Assembly: GCF_021025955.1 (NCBI RefSeq)
Contig: NZ_JAJNCL010000014.1
Coordinates: forward strand, 1-64,000
Reading direction: 5' to 3'
Length of the DNA stretch: 64,000 nucleotides
From: Rhodococcus qingshengii
GTDB taxonomy: Bacteria; Actinomycetota; Actinomycetes; Mycobacteriales; Mycobacteriaceae
In this document: one piece after another, positions 19,803 to 27,468 of the stretch
Position numbering within the stretch: position 1 is the first letter of the stretch
Layout of the letters: each line of letters opens with the position of its first letter
Notes under the pieces: generated by a model
What the model saw: the letters and a program-made list of their open reading frames with translations, nothing else
Databases searched by the model: none
What the model was told of the DNA's origin: nothing
Program-made: the position numbers and the translations under genes

Positions 19803-19831
19803 GTGGAGTGTCCGACCTTGGGACACTCCAC
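19803..19831. promoter_or_regulatory. Inverted repeat between the apc operon and its activator
   Basis: GTGGAGTGTCC, a 7-base spacer, then the exact complement GGACACTCCAC. It lies about 95 bases upstream of apcA and 100 bases upstream of the AcoR-type activator start. Perfect 11-bp arms in a divergent promoter region make this the likely binding site of that activator. Confidence 0.65.
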
Positions 19832-19930
19832 ACCACCGCCTCCGGGTGTTTCCTGAATGCACGGATCACCCCGGGCAGGTGCGTAGCAGCGGTGGCGATT
19901 TAGCAGGTTGGAAACATGGAGGACGCAATG

Positions 19931-21748
19931 ATGGGGATCGTCGACGACACGGACGGTGATGGCCGAAAGCGTGTGAGCCCCGGCAACCGGGACGCCCGAT
20001 TGGGAGGGACAGACGAGTTCGTCGCTGCGTCCTGGCTCCGATCGCAAGCCGCCGGAGTTTCCCCCGAGGGCGGCGATATCCGGTACATCGGAGATGTCGA
20101 CGTCGCATCGCGTCTGGTTCATTACGCCCAGCCTGTGCTCGAAAAGCTCATCGAATACACCGAGGATGTGCCGTTGAGCGTCGCGGTCTCGGACAACAAG
20201 GGGCGAGTGCTCTCCAGGCTTGACACCAACTCCACTATCGGCGCACTGGTCGACACCATCTCGCTGGCTCCGGGTTTCAGTTATGCCGAGAGTGAGGTCG
20301 GAACCAACGGAGTTGGAACTGTCCTCGAATCAGGGCGTTCAGTCCACATTGTCGGGGCGGCGCACTTTCACGAGCGATTCCAAAAGTATTCGTGTTCAGG
20401 CGCCCCGATTCGAGACCCACTGTCAGGCCATATCGAGGGTGTACTCGATTTGACCTGCCTGGTCGAGCACTCGACCCCACTGCTTCACAGTTTCGTTCGT
20501 TCCGCCGCATCGACGATCGAAACCGCATTGCTCAACGATCGAGAACTGAACCAACGTATCCTCTTCAATGCCTTCTCGAAAATGGAAGCAAAATCTCGCT
20601 CACCACTGCTTGTTGCAGGAAAGAACGTCCTGATCTCTACCAGCAAAGCGCAGAAGCTCCTCGACGCCGCCGAACAAAGAATAATCGTCCAACATGCGCT
20701 GTATCTCGCGGAGCGGGCGACAAAAGCCACTGAAGAAATCGAGCTTTCTCCGCAGCGAATAGTCAAAATACGAACCACTCGAATTTCATCAGGAAAGTCT
20801 GTTGTCGGCGTCGGAGTGTCGATTTTGGATTTAACTACACTTGACGTAACTGTTCGCGAAACAGTCGCTGTAACGGTTCCTCAATTCAATGTGGTCAACG
20901 ATTCATCGATGTGTGCTGGCCGAAATTCTGTTTCTGAACCATGCACTGAATTATCTTCGGTTTGGAAGAGTGTCACATCTTCAGTGAGAGATGTGGTGGA
21001 AAGAAAAGAGAGTGTCACTCTCATTGGCGAACGAGGAGTGGGAAAAGAAAAACTGATCAGGGACATGGTTCGTGAAGTGCATCCAGACGTTACTTTTATC
21101 GGCATCGAGCCAGGATTCCTTGCGAACGACGTGAAAACGTGCGCCAGTTCTGATGGGAGCAGAACCGTGTATCTTATTCTGCGGCATCCGGAACGGTTGA
21201 CAGCTGACGAGATTCTTCTTATCAAAGAGGTGTTGTCCGAATTGAATTCACAGGAAAATCTTGTTGGAGTGGCGGCCATAGTCACAGAAGCGGAAAGTTC
21301 TGGGTCGAAAGAGAATCATTTTCATCAATCATTTCGTGGTATTTTCGGTCGATCAATACAGGTCCCACCGCTGCGGCATCGCACGAACGACCTTCCTTAC
21401 CTTGCGCGTCACACGCTGAGTGAAATATCCGGTAACGGTGTCTCGGAGATAAGTAGCGACGCGCTCGAGAAACTATCCGCCTATTCTTGGCCGGGTAACA
21501 TAACTGAACTACGCAATGTGCTTTCAAAGTGTCTGTCGAAAAAACCTTCTGGGATGATAGAGATGGAAGATCTTCCCACTTCCATTTGCCTGTCATCGAT
21601 TCATGCTTCTGGAATTCTAGAACATGTGGAACGGGAGGCTATAGTAAAAAGCCTGGAAGAGAACGATGGAAATAGGATGCGCGCAGCAAAGAGTCTTGGA
21701 ATTGCTCGATCATCCCTGTATCGAAAAATGAAAATGTACAAAATATGA
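19931..21748 (+). CDS. AcoR/MimR-type activator with GAF and degenerate AAA+ domain, Fis-type HTH
   Basis: About 605 residues. A GAF-type sensory region (LSVAVSDNKGRVLSRLD...FSYAESEVGTNGVGTVLESGRSVHIVGAAHFHERFQKYSCSGAPIRDP) covers about residues 60-190. A shrunken AAA+ domain (Walker A GERGVGKEKL) lies near 365-375 and reaches the conserved YSWPGNITELRNVL. A Fis-like HTH (NDGNRMRAAKSLGIARSSLYRKM) ends the protein. The GAFTGA loop that contacts sigma-54 is missing and the middle of the AAA+ domain is poorly kept, as expected in actinobacteria, which lack sigma-54; MimR of propane/acetone metabolism is a known parallel. GGAGGA seven bases before 19931 fixes the start. It probably senses the ketone and activates apcA-E. 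The 3' two thirds is noticeably AT-rich. Confidence 0.82.
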   Translation: MGIVDDTDGDGRKRVSPGNRDARLGGTDEFVAASWLRSQAAGVSPEGGDIRYIGDVDVASRLVHYAQPVLEKLIEYTEDVPLSVAVSDNKGRVLSRLDTNSTIGALVDTISLAPGFSYAESEVGTNGVGTVLESGRSVHIVGAAHFHERFQKYSCSGAPIRDPLSGHIEGVLDLTCLVEHSTPLLHSFVRSAASTIETALLNDRELNQRILFNAFSKMEAKSRSPLLVAGKNVLISTSKAQKLLDAAEQRIIVQHALYLAERATKATEEIELSPQRIVKIRTTRISSGKSVVGVGVSILDLTTLDVTVRETVAVTVPQFNVVNDSSMCAGRNSVSEPCTELSSVWKSVTSSVRDVVERKESVTLIGERGVGKEKLIRDMVREVHPDVTFIGIEPGFLANDVKTCASSDGSRTVYLILRHPERLTADEILLIKEVLSELNSQENLVGVAAIVTEAESSGSKENHFHQSFRGIFGRSIQVPPLRHRTNDLPYLARHTLSEISGNGVSEISSDALEKLSAYSWPGNITELRNVLSKCLSKKPSGMIEMEDLPTSICLSSIHASGILEHVEREAIVKSLEENDGNRMRAAKSLGIARSSLYRKMKMYKI

Positions 21749-23057
21749 AACGAGATACTTGTACGCTGAAGCCCACCTTTTATTATATTGCAAATATGGA
21801 AAATGAAGTAGGGTTGCGGGAAGCTGATGCATTTACCCCTGATTTTACGTTGCGAGATCAGTCTTCAAGAAAGGTGACGACACGGTCGATGCTGCGACGT
21901 ATGGTCGCGCTGGCATACGTTGCCGCCTGGAACCAATGCCGGTAACCCCAGTGAGCTCAGGTGCGGCCCGCGTCCGTTTTCGGGCCCGAGCACTGGAGCG
22001 GTGAAGTCTTCACGATCGCGGCGGCATCGCTGATCCGAGGTGTCGACGAATCGGTATCGCCGGCAGTGGTGTCGATCAACAATCTCTCGGAGCGCTCACC
22101 GATGGCATGCTCGCTATCGAAGTTTCTGGCGCGACAAGTGTGCATTGATCGCCCAAGCAGGAGATAGCGAAATCTATTCTTTGGCAACGTATTTCACTTT
22201 CAGTGCCTGGTGTTACTGAACGGTTAGTTCGAGTCCCGCCGGGTCATGCTGCCGGAGTGGAGTGCCCACTGGCCGCGGTCGGTGACGCGGAGGCGATGCA
22301 GATGGAGCAACCGACGAAGACCCCACCAACAGCTACGGCATTGAACGCGTACGCGATCGAGTTCGCCTCGTATCCTCACAGATTACGCGGAGAAGGATGT
22401 GGCAAAGGCTGAAGGTGCGCGATGGGATCTGTCGGCCAAGCGTTGGTACGCGCCCCGAGTTGAGATGGCTGGTCTGTCGCGAATCACTGCACCTACTGCG
22501 CCTAGATGGCGCGATCGGATTGCCGCATGGTGTCGCGTACAGCATGGTCGTGCAGACGGCGACTCCCGCCGCCCGTTGACGAAAGGGCGCTGCGAACGGG
22601 CCGATCGCGATGGTCCCCATCGTCGCGAGCGCGCGGCGGTGGCTCGACGGTCGAGAGCTGTCGGACTGCGTCGATGACACACCGGTCCAGATACAGTGAT
22701 GTCACCGGATGCAGAGCATCGCCGCGGTGGATAGCGCGGATCGCGGCGATGACCTGGTCGTGATCGGCCCCTTTGGCCGCAGCGATCCTGATGGGTCGAC
22801 ACCAGCGGCCACTCGCGGTCCTGGCCGCGGTGATCGGCGTCGTCGCAGTGAGTGTGCCACTCGGACTGGAGAAGGTGACGGGAAATGTTCAACCCCCGGC
22901 TTGTTCGGCTCTTCATGAGTGAACTTGTGGTCCATGAGATCGCTCGCGGCGGGGCTGATGTTGTGGCCGAACACGTGTGTTTCGCGGAAGTCCTTTCGCG
23001 TCAAAAACTTTCACGAGCGCGATGTTCCCATGGCAAACGCCAGGGAACGCGGGCGGA
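21749..23057. other. 1.3-kb gene-poor stretch with one domain remnant
   Basis: Apart from the DUF5710-like remnant near 22.4 kb, frames here are short, mutually overlapping and without ribosome binding sites. The left 200 bases continue the AT-rich composition of the activator gene; the rest returns to high GC. The stretch looks like decayed or rearranged DNA between the apc locus and the AraC gene. Confidence 0.45.
22360..22476 (+). pseudogene. Remnant of a DUF5710-type domain
   Basis: The + frame through 22381 reads DYAEKDVAKAEGARWDLSAKRWYAPR, which matches the short DUF5710 motif (YAEKDxAKAxGARWD...KxWYAP) found in DNA-primase-like and conjugative-element proteins. An in-frame stop lies just upstream and no start follows it, so this is a fragment. 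It hints at past mobile-element content here. Confidence 0.45.
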
Positions 23058-23846
23058 TCACGAGTCTGCGGACAGCCCGGTGTTATTGCTGGTGCGGTGA
23101 GCCCGGGCGTAGGCGGATGGGGTGGTGCCGAAGACACTTCGGAACGCTGTGATGAATCCGCTAGTGGTGCTGTATCCGGTGCCGGCGGCTATGGTAGCCA
23201 CCGACTTTCCGGCGGCGAGCGCTTCGAGGGTGGAGTGTATGCGAGCTCGCGTTCGCCATTGCGTGTAAGAGAGTCCGGTCTCGGCGGAGAAGGCGCGCAT
23301 TAGTGTTTTCGTGCTGACGCCGGTTTCGTGTGCCCACTGCTGCAGGGTTCGGCTGTCTGCGGGGTTGTCGAGGATCGCGGCTGCGATGGCTCGTGCGCGC
23401 CGATCGAGGGGGAGCGCGAGAATGTCCTCGCGTTCGGGGGCGTGTTCGAGTACCCCGAAGAGTGTCTGAACGCATTGTTCACGATGTTTGTCGCTGACCG
23501 TGGTCTCGGTGAGGTAAGTCAGCAATTCGGTCGCCAGTGGGTGTGCGGTGACGACAACCGGACGTTGCCAGCGCTGTCCACCAGGTGAAAGGCCGGGATG
23601 AACGTACGCGCTGACGAGCGTGCCGGCGGTCATAATTGTCATCTCGTGTACGAGGTAGCTCGGTAGCCAGATCATGTGTTCGGGATGCAGGTGCAGTCGC
23701 CGGTTGTCGACGTCGATCTGCATGCGGCCCTGGCGCATCCATGCGATCTGATGCTCGCGGTGTCGGTGGGCACCGAACGAGGTCACCGTGTCGACGTTGT
23801 GCTCGAATACATGGAAATTATCAATAGTCCTTTTCGGCGTATTCAT
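23058..23846 (-). CDS. AraC-family regulator, probably controls the adjacent siderophore-binding gene
   Basis: About 262 residues. An N-terminal cupin-like sensor region (FGAHRHREHQIAWMRQGRMQIDVDNRRLHLHPEHMIWLPSYLVHEM) is followed by a C-terminal double helix-turn-helix (TLQQWAHETGVSTKTLMRAFSAETGLSYTQWRTRARIHSTLEALAAGKSVATIAAGTGYSTTSGFITAFRSVFGTTPSAYARAH). ATG giving MNTPKRTIDNF is preferred to the long upstream extension, which would cross the iron-box region. It is divergent from a siderophore substrate-binding protein. AraC regulators in this arrangement typically respond to a ferric siderophore; that role is inferred. Confidence 0.8.
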   Translation of the reverse strand: MNTPKRTIDNFHVFEHNVDTVTSFGAHRHREHQIAWMRQGRMQIDVDNRRLHLHPEHMIWLPSYLVHEMTIMTAGTLVSAYVHPGLSPGGQRWQRPVVVTAHPLATELLTYLTETTVSDKHREQCVQTLFGVLEHAPEREDILALPLDRRARAIAAAILDNPADSRTLQQWAHETGVSTKTLMRAFSAETGLSYTQWRTRARIHSTLEALAAGKSVATIAAGTGYSTTSGFITAFRSVFGTTPSAYARAHRTSNNTGLSADS

Positions 23847-23948
23847 TGTCTCTGAACTCGCCCTTTCCGTAGTGAGATACCTCCAATGAGACAGACCTTG
23901 TGTCTTGTCGGGAGCATCTGTGTCTCCTTCGAGGCATAGCGCCAATGG

Positions 23949-23967
23949 CATGGCAAGGCTAACCTCA
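23949..23967. promoter_or_regulatory. IdeR/DmdR-type iron box, half-site conserved
   Basis: CATGGCAAGGCTAACCTCA matches 13 of 19 positions of the actinobacterial iron box (TTAGGTTAGGCTAACCTAA), with the right half AGGCTAACCT exact. It lies between the AraC gene and the siderophore-binding lipoprotein gene, about 70 bases upstream of the latter. Confidence 0.55.
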
Positions 23968-24038
23968 AGCTGCCGCGGCGGGGTTGTCGACGGGCTGTTC
24001 AGGCATTCGCTTTCCTACAAACATTGAGGACTCAACAC

Positions 24039-25154
24039 ATGTTCGGCGTTCATCAGGGACGATTCGCGCTGCGAGGCTTACGCGAAAAAGGACTCGCCTT
24101 CGCGGCGGTAGGAATGGCGTTGTCCGTCGTGGCGGGATGCGGTTCCGCACCAGTGGAGACGGATCAGGCAATCGATCTGACATCCGATCCAGCAGCATGC
24201 GCGGACGGCGACGCCACGCCCGCGATCGATCGAGCATCCGGGCCGTTCACCTTCACGGACGGTCGCGGACGCACCATCGCGCTGGATCGTCAACCCGAGC
24301 GCATCATCGCCGATGAGGAATCTGCGGCAGCGCTCTACTCGTACGGCATCAAGCCGATCGCGATCTGGTCCACCACCCCGATGGACAAGAGCCCGATCCT
24401 GCAGTGCCTGGACCTGACAGGGGTGCAGTCGGTGGGCGAGGCCTGGGGGTCGATCAGCGTCGAATCTGTACTCGCATTGGTTCCTGATTTGATTGTCGGA
24501 GAATATAATCCGCGATTCGAGCAATTCGGTAAGCTGACAACAAAAGGCGACACCACGAAGTCGGATGTCCTCGACAGCGCCGCCCCCACCCTCGGTGTCA
24601 CGCTCGAGACGACGTCGACCGAAAAAACCATCGACAACTACCAAGAATTGGCTCGAGCGCTCGGTGTGAACATCGATGGTGGCCGTCTGGCAGAAATCAA
24701 AGCCGACTTCGAGGCGGCAGTGGAGAATTTCCGGCGGGTCGCAGCCGACAAGAAGGACGTGATCGGGATGGGTATCTGGCCGCTCGATGTTGCCTACGTC
24801 CTGGACCCGACGGCAGATCCAGACTTCAGTGACTACGTCAGCTGGGGACTGGCGATGTACCGGCCGGAAGCCACGGACGACGGTTACTGGAAAAAAATTT
24901 CTTGGGAGAACATCACCACCGTCGACGCGGATTTGATGTTCGTCTACCACGACGTCGCGAACGCGGCCGATGTCCAGCTGTCCGAACTCTCCGACCAGTA
25001 CCCCACTTTCGGCACCCTCTCGGGTGTCGACGCCGGACAGATGGTGCTCTGGGACTACGGCGCCAACAAGAGCTACCCGCGCTACACCAAAACCATCAAT
25101 GCGTTCGCTGATGCTCTGAGCAAGTCAGAACCAGTGATCCCCGCCGACCAGTAA
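24039..25154 (+). CDS. Ferric-siderophore ABC transporter substrate-binding lipoprotein
   Basis: 371 residues. Signal peptide with lipobox VVAGC near residue 31, then a periplasmic-binding-protein type III fold: FTFTDGRGRTIALDRQPERIIADEESAAALYSYGIKPIAIWS, the SVEXXXALXPDLIVGEYNP block and DADLMFVYHD near the C-terminus. It should bind a ferric siderophore outside the membrane and hand it to a FecCD/FecE-type ABC transporter, which is not encoded next to it. The ATG at 24039 is preceded by TTGAGGA. A conserved iron half-box upstream predicts induction by iron starvation. It differs clearly from the binding protein in the heterobactin cluster, so it probably serves another siderophore or xenosiderophore. 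Confidence 0.85.
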   Translation: MFGVHQGRFALRGLREKGLAFAAVGMALSVVAGCGSAPVETDQAIDLTSDPAACADGDATPAIDRASGPFTFTDGRGRTIALDRQPERIIADEESAAALYSYGIKPIAIWSTTPMDKSPILQCLDLTGVQSVGEAWGSISVESVLALVPDLIVGEYNPRFEQFGKLTTKGDTTKSDVLDSAAPTLGVTLETTSTEKTIDNYQELARALGVNIDGGRLAEIKADFEAAVENFRRVAADKKDVIGMGIWPLDVAYVLDPTADPDFSDYVSWGLAMYRPEATDDGYWKKISWENITTVDADLMFVYHDVANAADVQLSELSDQYPTFGTLSGVDAGQMVLWDYGANKSYPRYTKTINAFADALSKSEPVIPADQ

Positions 25155-25235
25155 CGCCGCACAAGCTCGATGTGGTCGTCCCTGTCCAGAATCTGGGCGG
25201 GGACCGCATCACCGATAAAGGAGGAGTCGCGAAAG

Positions 25236-25425
25236 GTGCCCGATCCAGCGCCCTGCGACGACGCAGCCCGTAACGCGACACCTCTGCTCAGTGAGCTGAA
25301 ACGACGGGGAGCTCGCCAACAAGTGTTGCACTACTGCGACATTGAGCTACTCAAGAAGAACTTTCGTGCGTTGATGGAGGCATGCAAAAGTGTCTTCGAT
25401 GGTTGCGGTCGATCAGCGGACGCCG
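25236..25425 (+). pseudogene. 5' fragment of an unidentified gene after the siderophore-binding protein
   Basis: A GTG with a strong AGGAGG site seven to nine bases upstream opens a frame reading MPDPAPCDDAARNATPLLSELKRRG followed by VLHYCDIELLKKNFRALMEACKSVF, a plausible soluble protein start. After about 60 codons the frame runs into the antisense of the next gene and loses plausibility, so the 3' part seems deleted. The family is not recognised. Confidence 0.3.
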
Positions 25426-26075
25426 TAGTGGCGCATGGCGTCAGAGACCCGACGTCGGCCCGTTCGGGCGGTCAATCCCAGGGCTGTCGACGCGGATTCC
25501 ATCGTCATTCCCGAGTTCATCAGTCGCAGGATGGGATCCCACGGGTGCTCCCAGGTGTGGTTGTGTCCGGTGACGGGTACCGCCTCTTCCCAGAGACGGT
25601 GGTAGATCCAGGTCATGAGTTCCGCGAGCGCCGGGGACTGGATGGACATGACGCTGCTGGGCCAGGCTTCTCCCCAGGTGAACGGGATGCCGATGCTCGA
25701 GTGGTCGAGCACCCAGAAGAAGCTCGGCAGGTTCGAGTGCATCCGAACCTGGGAGCCCGCGTTGATTTCGTGCGCGATCTGGTTGCGCCCCAACTCGGTA
25801 TTCGCATCGACGGTGCTGACCAACAGGCGGATGTCGTGGTCGGGTCCGGAGTTGTCGTCCCAGTACGAGCCGTAGTCGGCATCGCGCAGGACCTTGTACA
25901 GGGGTGCGGTGTCGGGCATGCAGGCGTAGGAGGTGCGGGGCTTGGAGCGTGCGGCCTGCAACCGGTACATGTCCGGGGCGGCAAACGGGCCGTGCATCAC
26001 GTCGATGGGCAGTCCGTGGACGTCGGTGTCGCCGTGCTCCCAGGCTCGAAGGAGCTTCGGAAGAGTTCGGAGCAT
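25413..26075 (-). CDS. Putative HTH regulator, possibly N-terminally truncated
   Basis: 220 residues. The C-terminal 45 residues (GMTMESASTALGLTARTGRRRVSDAMRHYGVR) look like the LuxR/TrmB-type helix-turn-helix found at the end of actinobacterial regulators with a phospholipase-D-like middle domain. The preceding part (FFWVLDHSSIGIPFTWGEAWPSSVMSIQSPALAELMTWIYHRLWEEAVPV) resembles that middle domain. Related proteins usually have another N-terminal HTH of about 80 residues, which is absent, and the frame is closed by a stop shortly upstream of the ATG with no better start. It may be a shortened, possibly non-functional, regulator. Confidence 0.5.
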   Translation of the reverse strand: MLRTLPKLLRAWEHGDTDVHGLPIDVMHGPFAAPDMYRLQAARSKPRTSYACMPDTAPLYKVLRDADYGSYWDDNSGPDHDIRLLVSTVDANTELGRNQIAHEINAGSQVRMHSNLPSFFWVLDHSSIGIPFTWGEAWPSSVMSIQSPALAELMTWIYHRLWEEAVPVTGHNHTWEHPWDPILRLMNSGMTMESASTALGLTARTGRRRVSDAMRHYGVR

Positions 26076-26179
26076 TCCCTGGGTTTCGGCGATGCTCGTC
26101 TCGAGATCGTGCGATAACTGTACGCGGATACTTACCTAGCGATCAGGCTAGTGTCCTGCGCCGGTATTAAGCTTCCGAT

Positions 26180-26599
26180 ATGGCTCTTGGAAACGGGTTG
26201 GTCGCTCGCATCGAGCGGACCGTGGACTTCTACGGTCCCGGCCGTCCGATTCCGGCAGACGAGATTCACGCGCGATTGCACGCGCTCGACATCGCCCCGG
26301 ACAAAGACTTCACCGAGTTCGTGGGACGTTGGGGTGGATGCTTCGTGGGCGTGTCAGTGCACGCATGGGACAACGCCGAGCTTATCGGTCGTGAGACATG
26401 CATCGAGCTGACCATTGAGGCGCGTGACGCATACGGTGCCCTCATCGACGGGGTGGTGTTCGCTGACGACGGGTCGGGGAATCCGATCTGGATCGCTGCG
26501 GACGGAAGCGTGTGCTTGGTCGACCATGACAACGGGAGCACAGTTGTCCGACTGGCTGCCAGTTTCCGCACGCTGTTGGAGGAGAACGTCGACGACTGA
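26180..26599 (+). CDS. SMI1/KNR4 (SUKH) family protein
   Basis: 139 residues ending in GNPIWIAADGSVCLVDHDNGSTVVRLAASFRTLLEE, which is typical of the last strands and helix of SUKH domains. Many SUKH proteins are immunity proteins that neutralise nuclease toxins of polymorphic toxin systems. No toxin gene is recognisable next to it, so it is an orphan. It lies in the gene-poor accessory stretch. Confidence 0.6.
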   Translation: MALGNGLVARIERTVDFYGPGRPIPADEIHARLHALDIAPDKDFTEFVGRWGGCFVGVSVHAWDNAELIGRETCIELTIEARDAYGALIDGVVFADDGSGNPIWIAADGSVCLVDHDNGSTVVRLAASFRTLLEENVDD

Positions 26600-26636
26600 C
26601 TTCGTGGCAAGGGTTCAATTCCAACGAGCGCACAGC

Positions 26637-26885
26637 CTAGAAAATGTTCTGGTAACCACAACTTGGGCAGGTGATGTAGGCATCTGCGTTGTCACGGTCT
26701 TCCCAGGCCGCGGTGAAATAGCCACTTTTCATGGGCGTGTCGCAGCCCGTGCAGCGACGCTCGGTTTGTGGACCTTGCTCTGAGAGCAAGCGCTGGTCGA
26801 GACGATGAAGGTCGTAGATTCGCTCGGGTGAGGACGAGCGGGAACAGCAGGGGCACCGTTGGTGTTCCCGCCCCACCGGCATCAT
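26637..26885 (-). CDS. Zinc-ribbon protein (82 aa)
   Basis: Three Cys pairs are visible: CPCC near the N-terminus, CTGC in the middle and CPSCGYQNIF at the C-terminus, with acidic and aromatic residues between. This is a compact zinc-ribbon protein. No enzyme domain is present. The start is uncertain: MMPVGREHQ at 26885 is chosen, and a GTG at 26906 in frame is possible. It is convergent with the SUKH gene. Function unknown. Confidence 0.5.
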   Translation of the reverse strand: MMPVGREHQRCPCCSRSSSPERIYDLHRLDQRLLSEQGPQTERRCTGCDTPMKSGYFTAAWEDRDNADAYITCPSCGYQNIF

Positions 26886-26906
26886 CCTGTGGCGTGCGAG
26901 AATCAC

Positions 26907-27468
26907 TTATCGACTGCATTTGGGAATCGACTTTCGGAACGACCTGGTCGAGCCTCGGTTAGAGCCAACTTGCGACTCCTTGGTCAGGAGGCACGCGCTG
27001 GAAGCGCCAGGAGTGTGCCATCGCTGCGCTTCTTGATCTCGATTACAACATCAGCGCTCGGGGAGCTTGCGCGGTGAGCGGGGGCGAGTGCATGCAGACG
27101 GTATGACGTTTCCAGCAGGCTGTCGACCTGCTTCCTGGTCATCACCTTGCCGATGAGCCGTTTAGGTGAGCGCAATTCGAGCGCAGACAGCCGTCGCAGG
27201 ACGTTCTCCACCCGGCCTTCCAGGACGGCGACCCGGTGCTGGTCGTCTCGGAGACTCCGTACGAAGTTCTCGAAGGGATTGGCCTCATTGCTTTGGCCGA
27301 CCTCAACGCCCTGCCGAATGACAACCCGGCGCTTGAGCGCGATCGCGAGCGCAGCCAACTATAGATGGGCGCGAAACTCACCGCCGTCGCCCGTGACTCC
27401 GGGGAATGCCACTTCCATACCCTCATTTTCGAGCTCGAGGCAGCAAGTCGAATCGCGAACATCGCCGC
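26907..27468. other. 560-base stretch with only weak ORFs
   Basis: Two possibilities were seen but cannot be supported well. One is a 41-codon + strand ORF at 27365-27490 (MGAKLTAVARDSGECHF...). The other is a minus-strand frame at 26984-27358 with a hydrophilic sequence containing VLEGRVENVLRRLSALELRSPKR. Neither has a clear ribosome binding site or known family. Confidence 0.35.
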
